Positions 1-8,359 of a stretch of 41,675 nt of DNA are shown here, in pieces. Source of the stretch: a bacterium (GTDB taxonomy: Bacteria; Electryoneota; Electryoneia; Electryoneales; Electryoneaceae); assembly GCA_019912845.1 (NCBI GenBank), contig JAIOHU010000114.1, positions 1 through 41,675 on the forward strand, in the 5' to 3' direction. Positions within the stretch are counted from its first letter, which is position 1. The number at the start of each line of letters is the position of its first letter. Below the pieces are notes generated by a model. It saw only the letters and a program-made list of their open reading frames with translations. It had not been told where the DNA came from and ran no database searches. The position numbers and the translations under genes are program-made.

Positions 1-57
1 GGGAATAAATAGCGAAACTTTATTCATCAAATGATAATTAAATTTATTAATTGTAAT

Positions 58-90
58 GCGTCATTCCAGCATGCTTTTAGCTGGAATCCA
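58..90 (-). repeat. Dispersed hairpin repeat, family A (copy 1)
   Basis: An 8-bp perfect inverted repeat (ATTCCAGC at 63-70, GCTGGAAT at 80-87) is followed on the minus strand by the conserved tail GACGC. Four more copies lie in the window at about 16856, 24263, 28649 and 36421. This copy sits 31 bases past the stop codon of the UDP-glucose dehydrogenase gene and could fold at its mRNA 3' end, but there is no T-run, so a terminator role is only a guess. Confidence 0.7.
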
Positions 91-120
91 TGAAGTATAT
101 TTCATTCGCTATTGGTTTTG

Positions 121-1422
121 CTAGTTTTTGCCGATACTGTAATAGGTCAATCCTTGTTCAGTCAGATATTCTTTTTCGTAAAGATTTCGACCATCAAAAA
201 CGACCTTATCGCGTAACTTTTGTGCCAGTTCTTCAAAGTCAGGGGTACGGAATTCTCGCCATTCCGTGACAATTGCCAGCGCATCCGCATCCTGAATCGC
301 CTCTCTCTCATTCGGTGCAAAGTTGATACGATTTCCGAATATCCCTTTTGCGTTCTCCATGGCAACAGGATCATAGGTAACAACTTTCACACCTGCTTCA
401 AGCAATGCATTAATCAGAACGATGGAAGGTGCTTCACGCATATCATCAGTTCCCGGCTTGAAGGACAATCCCCAGACAGCGATGGTTTTCCCAGCAAGGT
501 TTTCCCCATAGTGTCTGGTAATTTTCTTGAAGAGTATTCGTTTCTGCTCTTCATTTGCATCTTCGGCCGATTGGATCAAACGCATCGGAACATCGTAACT
601 ATTCGCCGTACGCAGGATCGCCTTTACATCCTTCGGGAAACAAGAGCCACCATAACCTGCACCTGCGAAAAGGAAATGACGACCGATTCGGACATCTTCA
701 CTGATTCCTGCACGAATTGAATCTATATTCGCTCCAACTCGCTCACAAAGTGTCGCCATCTCATTCATGAAAGATATTTTCATGGCGAGGAATGCATTAG
801 CCGCATACTTGGTCAATTCTGCGGAGACAACATCCATGTGTACGATAGGATGACCCGTACGAACAAACGGCTGATAGAGGTGATCCATAATCTCTTTGGC
901 ACGTTCGCTGTTTGACCCAATAACAACACGATCCGGCTTTAGAAAGTCGTTGACTGCTGCACCCTCTTTCAGGAATTCAGGGTTCGAGACGACATCAAAC
1001 GGTAGATCAGTGTATTTAGCAATCTCGGCACTTACCTTGTCAGCAGTCCCGACAGGGACTGTACTCTTATCAACTACCACTTTGTAGTCGGTCATCGCTT
1101 TGCCAACACCTTGAGCAACAGCCAGCACATGCTGCAAGTCTGCGCTGCCATCTTCATCCGGTGGAGTCCCAACCGCGATGAAAATCACCGTACTACTATC
1201 AACCGCTTTCTTGAGATCAGTCGTGAAAAACAGACGTCCCTTATCACGTCCTGAGTTTACCAGATCCTTTAACCCAGGTTCATAAATTGGAATTTCACCG
1301 TTGTTCAAACGGTTTATCTTGCCCTCGTCAATATCGACACAGGTTACTTTATTTCCTGTGGAAGCAAAGCATGCTCCCGCAACAAGGCCAACATAGCCTG
1401 TACCTACAACCGCCAGGTTCAT
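121..1422 (-). CDS. ugd: UDP-glucose 6-dehydrogenase
   Basis: Oxidises UDP-glucose to UDP-glucuronate with two NAD+ in the cytoplasm, feeding capsule, exopolysaccharide or lipopolysaccharide synthesis. The 433-residue protein has the N-terminal Rossmann motif GTGYVGL (residues 7-13), the central dehydrogenase domain with the catalytic cysteine in GGSCFPKD (Cys261), and the C-terminal UDP-binding domain with GLSFKPGTDDMREAPS. Length and motif order are those of the bacterial Ugd/TuaD family; a UDP-N-acetyl-mannosamine dehydrogenase is less likely because of the SCFPKD form and overall fit. GGAG lies about 10 bases before the ATG. The M49 peptidase gene ends 52 bases upstream on the same strand, so the two may share a transcript, although no functional link is evident. 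The sugar transferase at 23442-24122 is another envelope-glycan gene in the window. Confidence 0.96.
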   Translation of the reverse strand: MNLAVVGTGYVGLVAGACFASTGNKVTCVDIDEGKINRLNNGEIPIYEPGLKDLVNSGRDKGRLFFTTDLKKAVDSSTVIFIAVGTPPDEDGSADLQHVLAVAQGVGKAMTDYKVVVDKSTVPVGTADKVSAEIAKYTDLPFDVVSNPEFLKEGAAVNDFLKPDRVVIGSNSERAKEIMDHLYQPFVRTGHPIVHMDVVSAELTKYAANAFLAMKISFMNEMATLCERVGANIDSIRAGISEDVRIGRHFLFAGAGYGGSCFPKDVKAILRTANSYDVPMRLIQSAEDANEEQKRILFKKITRHYGENLAGKTIAVWGLSFKPGTDDMREAPSIVLINALLEAGVKVVTYDPVAMENAKGIFGNRINFAPNEREAIQDADALAIVTEWREFRTPDFEELAQKLRDKVVFDGRNLYEKEYLTEQGLTYYSIGKN

Positions 1423-1474
1423 TTTACAGATTCTCCAGATTCAATTTGTTTGGTTTATCGTTTAATACAAAATA

Positions 1475-3283
1475 TTATACTTCTGCCATCCCAAGTTCCA
1501 GCAGGAATTTATTCTGATCATTGAACGATTTCGGATATTCCATCTCGCTGGTGTATTCACCATCCACTGTGCGGAAATATGGGAATACCAGTCCACGACC
1601 AAGGGGAAATTCCGATGTCCGTTTTTCGACTTCAGCTTTCAGTTCATCAGTGTAAACATACGTCTCACGTAATTTAATCGCACCATCTTTATCCCCGGAA
1701 GCCTTGATATCGGCAACCATTTTCAGCATTTCCGAGACAACAGCATGCGCTTTTTCATGTACGACGCTGAATTTCTGTTTTCCATCCTCTTCAACTCGAA
1801 CAATGGCACCTTTTTCTTCCATAAAATGGAAAATGCCATTACGTGCTTTGTTATGAGCCTGCACTGGATCAAATTTCAGGCTTGTGACCATGGTGATCAA
1901 CATGCCATCGTAACACGCATTTGCCATGGTACGTGAGATGATTTTGTCCTGCAACAGAATATCCAGCGACCACAATCCGAATAATTCAGCACGACTTTCT
2001 TCGAGGAAAGAATACTCCTCTTCCAGATAATCTTTTGGCTGTCCTTTACTGTGCTCAGCGTCCATTTTACCCGTTGTATGCCCAATCTCGTGCAATGCGC
2101 TATGCAACTGATTCGCTTCAAACAAAACCTTGTTAACATTATCAAATTCATCTTTTAGCAAAAATTCGCCGGCAGCAAGATTGCCGGAGACACCGTGTAC
2201 CGCTTTGCCGGTGTTCATATACACCATGTTGACTGTACCAATGTTCTGTATCACCCACTCATCATTAGGTAAACTCTGCGCAATGGTGGTAAATGGTCCG
2301 GTAACATAATCACCAGTCCAGTTGAGAACATCCACAAATTTCAGCTTCGGCAGACGTTCTGGATCAAAGCTCTCCTTACGGTGTGTCCAGGGAGCCTCTT
2401 TCTCATAGCGGGGGACACGTTCGACCAGCGATGCCAGCAGATCTTCGGCAGCATTGTTACGAACAGTTACACAAGCTGCTGCAGCCCCACGAGCATTCTT
2501 ATAGTTGTCAAGATAGACTTCCAAGGCTGTTGAAATCACGATGTCGATGGGACTATCATGACGTACCCAGGTGTAATCAGCAAGCCGTCTCGATTCGGGT
2601 GTACCTGTCATCAGTTCGAGGATTTTTGCATCGAGATACAGACGGAAACTTGCATGATCCGTGAGGTCTCTTGCAGCCTGAAGGTGATATATCACCTGTT
2701 CAAGCTCTTCGGAATACCATTCTTCGTTCAGAGCGACATAGGGTGTGCCATCCTCATCACGTCGCACCAGGCTGTTGACAGAATGCTCAAGTGATTTATA
2801 TTCATCCTCACTCAAATCTTCAGGATAAAAGTTCGCACGGTCTGGTGTTGCCTGAGAATTGAGCATCAAATCGATTGCGCGGTCAACGTACTCTGATAAG
2901 TCACCGGGTATATTTCCCACCAATTCACGAAGTTCGCCTGCTGTGATATTCAATTGATGGCTTTTTCGTGGCAGCAAAGCGTACGGGCTGTTCTGCAAGT
3001 TTAGCAGGGTCAGGTAATTCGTGAGTTTTTCTTGTGTCTCACCTTCGGAGGAAGGAAGAATACTTCTCACGAGCTCATGAATGACTACAGTATAAGATTC
3101 ATACTGATCACGGAAGATTTCATTCATGGCATCCGCAGCATCATTCAGATGACCTAAAATCTGAATATCAGTCTCGCTTAATCCATCCGTATTAAATTCA
3201 ACATGTGTGATCGCCGCACGTCTGGCGGGTTCACCTTCCTGTTGATACGGAACGTACTTGATCTCTGGTATATAAAGACCCAC
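1475..3283 (-). CDS. Dipeptidyl peptidase III-like zinc peptidase (family M49) with an HEXXH motif
   Basis: Predicted zinc exopeptidase that would remove dipeptides from the N terminus of short peptides, probably cytosolic because there is no signal peptide or membrane segment. In 602 residues, the two M49 hallmark motifs are visible: HEIGH (His398, Glu399, His402) followed by TTGK, and EESRAE (428-433), which supplies the third zinc ligand. The first motif is one residue shorter than the usual M49 hexapeptide HEXXGH. A pentapeptide form is known from Caldithrix abyssi DPP III, so this need not mean loss of function. The start is a GTG with AGGAG six bases upstream. A promoter is visible at 3324-3353. 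It could instead act as a different peptidase of the M49 fold; the substrate cannot be read from the sequence. Confidence 0.88.
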   Translation of the reverse strand: MGLYIPEIKYVPYQQEGEPARRAAITHVEFNTDGLSETDIQILGHLNDAADAMNEIFRDQYESYTVVIHELVRSILPSSEGETQEKLTNYLTLLNLQNSPYALLPRKSHQLNITAGELRELVGNIPGDLSEYVDRAIDLMLNSQATPDRANFYPEDLSEDEYKSLEHSVNSLVRRDEDGTPYVALNEEWYSEELEQVIYHLQAARDLTDHASFRLYLDAKILELMTGTPESRRLADYTWVRHDSPIDIVISTALEVYLDNYKNARGAAAACVTVRNNAAEDLLASLVERVPRYEKEAPWTHRKESFDPERLPKLKFVDVLNWTGDYVTGPFTTIAQSLPNDEWVIQNIGTVNMVYMNTGKAVHGVSGNLAAGEFLLKDEFDNVNKVLFEANQLHSALHEIGHTTGKMDAEHSKGQPKDYLEEEYSFLEESRAELFGLWSLDILLQDKIISRTMANACYDGMLITMVTSLKFDPVQAHNKARNGIFHFMEEKGAIVRVEEDGKQKFSVVHEKAHAVVSEMLKMVADIKASGDKDGAIKLRETYVYTDELKAEVEKRTSEFPLGRGLVFPYFRTVDGEYTSEMEYPKSFNDQNKFLLELGMAEV

Positions 3284-3323
3284 GTCACACTCCTTACGAC
3301 TGTCAGTTTTATTGATTTAAGGG

Positions 3324-3353
3324 AGTATACGGAACAATTTTAGTGAGAGACAA
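3324..3353 (-). promoter_or_regulatory. Promoter of the M49 peptidase gene
   Basis: Read on the minus strand: TTGTCT (3348-3353), an 18-bp spacer and TATACT (3324-3329), followed by AAGGAG and the GTG start 40 bases downstream. The -10 matches the sigma-70 consensus at five of six positions. Confidence 0.5.
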
Positions 3354-3420
3354 TCTAAAGAGTAAACATGAACGCCGCACGAGTCCACTTTTCACGAAAT
3401 CATCCCTGTTGAGGACGTGT

Positions 3421-3470
3421 CAATCTCATTCCACGCATAAGAGAGATTGCTTTAGTGCGTTCGCAAAGAC
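3421..3470. repeat. Degenerate copy of the GCAATCTC/GAGATTGC repeat (family C, copy 1)
   Basis: CAATCTC at 3421-3427 and GAGATTG at 3443-3449 form an inverted repeat, continued by a decayed version of the tail seen at 13796-13829 and 36574-36600 (TTCGCAAAGAC for TCGCAATGAC). It lies between the M49 promoter and the stop of the C25-like gene. Confidence 0.5.
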
Positions 3471-3543
3471 ATATAGAGGAAATACCGAGTTACCTCTTGG
3501 GAGCAGCTAAGAACCAAATTTAAAAATCGTTGCAGCAGCCTGT

Positions 3544-6500
3544 TTATCGAAGCAGCAGACTTTTGAATATAAATTTCTCCTTCGCTGATGTGAGTTGGAT
3601 GAAGTAGAGACCAGTGGGGATGTCATAGCCACTCCATATCAGGGTATGATGTCCTGGAGTAAGTTCATTATAGTGGACGCATTCAACGAGTTGCCCCATC
3701 AAATTGAATACTTCAAGTTTAATACTCCGACGTTCAGGAAGTTGCACAGGAATTGAGAGTGAAGGGTTAAACGGGTTTGGGTAAGGTTCACCGATAGAAA
3801 ATACAAAAGGAACCTCCTGAAAGTTGTCCAGTCCGGAAAGCTGGATGGAATAAGTTGCTGTATCACTGTCACTATAATTCTCTGGGTTCCTGGCAAGAAA
3901 AACTACTTGAGCAGTGCCTGTCCAGGTTGAATCGAGTTTAGAAATAGTGACGATACGATCCTCTAATTCCACAACCAGTGGATACTCCGTCGTCAATTGC
4001 CAGCGAATACGTTCATCCGGGTAGTTAGGATCGGTGACATACTCATCGAGATCAACTGGAGCGAAACTTTCACCCTGATAAACCTCCTGATCTGGAATAC
4101 CTGAAACGGTTGGTGGTTCATGCCCCTGTGTTAATGTAAGGTTTGTCTCAATACTTCTTTCTGGTTCTTCAGTATCATTACTGTGGAATGATAGATAGCC
4201 ATTGTAATTGCCTTCTGAACGCAAAGCCCCATTAGCGTAAACTTGAAGCTCCAGCATTTCACCCGGCAGCACCACTCCCTCATCCTCAGCAAATGCCAAC
4301 CAGCTTGTTGGAGTTTGGATATTGATACTCAAGTTATTCTGAAGGTAATCAGCAGTATTGTAATTTATAGTGAACCCAGCATCAGCATTCCAATTCTGGA
4401 ATCCAATTGTACATTCATCCAGACGAGTATCGCCGTCATGAATCATGTTGTTATAAGAATAGAGAACTTCTCCATTAGCAGTCAGGAGCACCTGGAATTC
4501 ATAAGGTCCTCCCCGGGGTGGCTGATTTGCCCAGTTCCAACCCTGGACTCCAGCCCATGTAATCCACGCACTGTCCAAGCCATTGTTTTGAAAATGCAAT
4601 GATCCGCCGTGCGAAAAATCGAGATTGGTCCAAAATGGAGCAAGCATTGGTGAGGGTGCATTCTCGAAAGGTATACGAAGGTTTTCGAACTGCACAGGTT
4701 CATTGGTCTCACCAGGAACGATATAGCCATTCGTTGTGATTGCAATTGTCGAGCATCTTTTCCCGTACCAATTGAAATAGAACGGCAATTCAACATGCAC
4801 CTCCCCGTCGTCAAGATCGCTTAGTTGATCTGTAATATCCTCGCCGTAGTCTTCTATCCAACTGAATTCTGGTCCATCCGGTTCATTTGAATCAATCCAG
4901 AAGTAACCATGAATATCAGGACCGTCCTGCTCGAATATCGGTGTACTCCCTGTTTCCTCTGACCAAAAGTGTGCCTGCGTACTTGAATTATTGAGAGCGA
5001 TAAAATTTGGGTCTTCATTTAGAAGCTCAATCTCCCAGTGGATCGGCGCAAGTGAGGTGTTCTGAATGAAAAGAGTATCTGTCAGCGATGTTCCTAGACG
5101 AATGTTCCAGTTAAACTGATTCGGAGATAACTCAAGACTTGGCTGGATTGCATCCAGATTGGGTTCATCGGTGAAGAGGATGGTGCTGATATCTTCAAGT
5201 TCTGGTGTTCCAGAGGCATTTTCATCCCACCAGTAGTACTCCAGACCAGTAGTCTCATCTGGGCTTTCAATACCGATCGTAGCGAAATCGTTATCAGAGT
5301 GTATTGAGGCGAGCTGGGCTACATTTTCATACTGGAATAGAATACGTCCATTTTCGGTTTGTGTAACCCAGGATTCCGGATCGAGCAACGATATCTGAAA
5401 GACCTGGTTCCGGTGTTGTAGTGCAGTTTGACATTGCCATTGAATAATCAATCGGTTCAATCGGTGATCGAGCCAGATGTAGACTCCACCATCGGTGGTA
5501 CGCAAATCATCAAGGAATGCTGCCAGCATTGCGGGCGGTCCCAACGGTGAAGGAATACGCCAGTTACGAAAATCGACAAATTGCTCCACTGCACCAAATG
5601 CCAGCCAGCCATTACTGCAAACAGTTATCTGCTCGTAGGTTTGATCATAGTAGCTGAACTCGAACGGTAGGTCAACAACAACTGACGCGTCCCCCTCATC
5701 CATATCATCATCCAAGGGCAGACGAGTACCGATACGTTGAATATCTGTCCATGGGATATCAATGGCATCAAACAGGGCGAAATATCCGCTGCTGTCTGGC
5801 CCTAGGTATTCTTCGTCATCCCACCCACCGATATATCCACGGAAGAAAACGGTATCAACCATCTCAAAGCGTTCACCAAGTACAAGCTGGAGATTGAACG
5901 GTGCACCAGCACGAGCTGTATCATGAATGGCAACCTGAAAATACGAGCTCGACAAGCTCTCATCCTCAGGAAAAACATTACCAAACCCGGATGTTGAGTC
6001 CAGCACAGTTATCCAGGGTGTCAGGGAAGAAAGGGTTCCCTCAACGCTGATGCCAACCTCATGACCTGCATTGCGAATGTTCAGCCTTAATTGAGCAGCC
6101 TCTCCAGGTGCAGGGAGTTCATTGAAACGCCAACTTACATCTCCCTCTGAGACCATCATCCAGGCATTGAGCCGTACTGGAATATCACTGCTCCACCATA
6201 TATCTCCGGTTACAATGCACTCAAAAGTCGCTTTTACCTGATCTGGAATCCAGGGTGGTACAGGAATCCATGTGTCAACTTCATGTTCATAGAATTCTCC
6301 CGGGGAGAGGGGGGGGATGGTAAATTGCAATGTCTCGGGATAGTATAAAAGAGGATCATCGAAATTTATAAAACAGGTTCTTTCGGTGGTATTGTCATTG
6401 CTGATATTTTCGAACCTGAACTCGAACAGTAGCGAGTCACCCGCTTGTGCTGATTCTTCGCCGCCATGAGCATCATCGTATCGATAAGACTCCAGAATCA

Positions 6501-8304
6501 CATCTACATCTTCATCGATAACTGGAATCTCGATCTGTTGCGTTATGAGATTATCACCGGCAACTGTTAGCAGGACAGTATCGAAAGTGTTGATTGATGA
6601 TATTGGAAGATTCAAATGCCCACTTGAGTCGATACGATGTTTCCCGCGGATTAACCATCCATCATTCTGACTTTCTACTGCTACTGTTGCCCATACAAGT
6701 TCCGGTAATCCACCCTCAACTTCTACCTGGATATCAATGGTCTGTTGTCCTGCCCGTAGCTGTGCTTGCACACCAACTTCAGGAATACGAGCCTCACCCA
6801 CCCACATACGGAGTGAAGGATCACCGATTAGATTGTTGTATTCGCAAAAATTGTCAATATACTCTTCATCACCAGTATTTATGTAAACCTCTTCCATTCT
6901 TTGCTTGGCATGCACCAATGCCCAACCAAGCGGACGAACATTAAGCATTAGAGCAGCTTCAAATAGAGATACATCAATGAGATTGTTAAACCGTGTATGA
7001 GAACTTATCCCGGCTGTTCCGATACAGGCGACCGGCCCTGTTCCAGTATTGCCACCGGTACCTGATCGAAATAATCCTTCAGTGATACATTCATTAAGCT
7101 GATAAAATGCTCCTGTGCCACAGGTGATGGTGAACAGAATTGGGAAGTTGGACGTATTTGCAAAACGGCTATTAACCTGTGAATTCCACCCCTCCATGCC
7201 AATCAGACCACGATAGTTTACGAATCCTGCCCCTGTATTGACAGTATTCACGATGAAATCTGTAATGTTTCCACCATCAGTATACCACATGGTGTTGGAT
7301 TCAATTTCATGATTTTCTAAAAGAATCCTGATTGATTCACTTGAAGTGATCAGACTGAATCCTGAACCTGCTCCTGCTGTAAGGCATGCATTGTTCAGCC
7401 ACTCCATATCCTCCGGGTCGAGGTTTTGTTCATACCGGATGGTTTTCAGAATGACTCTACGTAAGGTTGTTAAATCCCTGACACTCATACGTCCCACAGC
7501 AACTTCTGGGACAGGCGAAGCAGTAAGATTGCCATAAAAATTGTCGAGTTCATCAGCATCGGTGGGAATATGAATTGCGCCACCGGTATCACCAATAAGG
7601 AGTACATATTCAAGTGGGTCATCGTCATTCAAGTAGTGACTACGGATAATACTCTGGACTTCCTGTGTACCCAAATCCTCGACCTGTTCGAGTTGAATTG
7701 GATAGCCCAATTGTTTTTTCCATGCAATGTAGCTGCTTAATATCTCCTCAATTCCTTCCACTGGTGGATATAGAATGAGCATTCCGCCAAGTGGTGCAAT
7801 TTCATTGAAGTGCATTTCATCCAGTTCCAGAACTCGACTTCGCAGGTACCTCGCAAGGTCAGCACTGACACGTATTGGTTGATCATTGGAGCGCACAGAT
7901 GAACCATTGATGCGTTCCAACTCAAACTCGACTATCTCATTATCGGGGTGATTCTCTTCTTTATGCTGCCATTCGACATGCACGGGTGTCAAAGGTATAC
8001 CTTTGAAATAGATTGGGTTATCTTTTACAGTTACCTGGGCTTTTTTCGCATCATCTGAACTAATCGAAAGGAGGAGTTGACCGGACTGAACATATACAAG
8101 AAAATCACTGGAGGTGAAAGTTTGCTCTCCTGGGAACACATGATCGATTTTTTCTAAACTCACTCTGATTCGGTCTTGAGTTTTTTCAAGAATTGTCCAG
8201 GGTTTGTACCCGTTTGAAAAAACAGTATTGCTTGAAGTATTTCCCGATGCAGCGCAACAGTAAAAACTTAAGACGACAGCAATAATTCCTATGCTGTATT
8301 TCAT
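3544..8304 (-). CDS. Large T9SS-exported C25 (gingipain-type) peptidase-like protein, catalytic His position altered
   Basis: Predicted extracellular or surface protein of 1586 residues. The start at 8304 is preferred over the longer frame (to 8331) because GAGGAAAG precedes it and a signal peptide (MKYSIGIIAVVLSF...CCAASG) begins there. Order of domains: signal peptide; N-terminal region; C25-like domain (about 180-500) with VLLIGD, VGRM and the nucleophile region TITCGTGAF (Cys395); Ig-like segments; two related modules (about 840-1040 and 1130-1335) each with an LPFxFxxY core and SNGW or TNGY; an Ig/cadherin-like segment (about 1395-1490); and a C-terminal T9SS sorting domain starting YPNPFNPS. 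Family C25 normally has His-Gly after the NYxG strand, but here it reads NYRGLIG (363-369), so the dyad histidine is missing. It is the last gene of a three-gene operon, 55 bases behind the LVIVD gene. Protease activity is uncertain. Confidence 0.85.
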   Translation of the reverse strand: MKYSIGIIAVVLSFYCCAASGNTSSNTVFSNGYKPWTILEKTQDRIRVSLEKIDHVFPGEQTFTSSDFLVYVQSGQLLLSISSDDAKKAQVTVKDNPIYFKGIPLTPVHVEWQHKEENHPDNEIVEFELERINGSSVRSNDQPIRVSADLARYLRSRVLELDEMHFNEIAPLGGMLILYPPVEGIEEILSSYIAWKKQLGYPIQLEQVEDLGTQEVQSIIRSHYLNDDDPLEYVLLIGDTGGAIHIPTDADELDNFYGNLTASPVPEVAVGRMSVRDLTTLRRVILKTIRYEQNLDPEDMEWLNNACLTAGAGSGFSLITSSESIRILLENHEIESNTMWYTDGGNITDFIVNTVNTGAGFVNYRGLIGMEGWNSQVNSRFANTSNFPILFTITCGTGAFYQLNECITEGLFRSGTGGNTGTGPVACIGTAGISSHTRFNNLIDVSLFEAALMLNVRPLGWALVHAKQRMEEVYINTGDEEYIDNFCEYNNLIGDPSLRMWVGEARIPEVGVQAQLRAGQQTIDIQVEVEGGLPELVWATVAVESQNDGWLIRGKHRIDSSGHLNLPISSINTFDTVLLTVAGDNLITQQIEIPVIDEDVDVILESYRYDDAHGGEESAQAGDSLLFEFRFENISNDNTTERTCFINFDDPLLYYPETLQFTIPPLSPGEFYEHEVDTWIPVPPWIPDQVKATFECIVTGDIWWSSDIPVRLNAWMMVSEGDVSWRFNELPAPGEAAQLRLNIRNAGHEVGISVEGTLSSLTPWITVLDSTSGFGNVFPEDESLSSSYFQVAIHDTARAGAPFNLQLVLGERFEMVDTVFFRGYIGGWDDEEYLGPDSSGYFALFDAIDIPWTDIQRIGTRLPLDDDMDEGDASVVVDLPFEFSYYDQTYEQITVCSNGWLAFGAVEQFVDFRNWRIPSPLGPPAMLAAFLDDLRTTDGGVYIWLDHRLNRLIIQWQCQTALQHRNQVFQISLLDPESWVTQTENGRILFQYENVAQLASIHSDNDFATIGIESPDETTGLEYYWWDENASGTPELEDISTILFTDEPNLDAIQPSLELSPNQFNWNIRLGTSLTDTLFIQNTSLAPIHWEIELLNEDPNFIALNNSSTQAHFWSEETGSTPIFEQDGPDIHGYFWIDSNEPDGPEFSWIEDYGEDITDQLSDLDDGEVHVELPFYFNWYGKRCSTIAITTNGYIVPGETNEPVQFENLRIPFENAPSPMLAPFWTNLDFSHGGSLHFQNNGLDSAWITWAGVQGWNWANQPPRGGPYEFQVLLTANGEVLYSYNNMIHDGDTRLDECTIGFQNWNADAGFTINYNTADYLQNNLSINIQTPTSWLAFAEDEGVVLPGEMLELQVYANGALRSEGNYNGYLSFHSNDTEEPERSIETNLTLTQGHEPPTVSGIPDQEVYQGESFAPVDLDEYVTDPNYPDERIRWQLTTEYPLVVELEDRIVTISKLDSTWTGTAQVVFLARNPENYSDSDTATYSIQLSGLDNFQEVPFVFSIGEPYPNPFNPSLSIPVQLPERRSIKLEVFNLMGQLVECVHYNELTPGHHTLIWSGYDIPTGLYFIQLTSAKEKFIFKSLLLR

Positions 8305-8359
8305 GCTTTCCTCGCAGGAATGCAACCCCATAAAAGGTTGAAAGTTTAGATGCGTTTCT

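Noticed and set aside
220-720. 166-codon open frame on the plus strand
   Set aside because: Antisense to the strongly supported ugd gene and without any recognisable motif.
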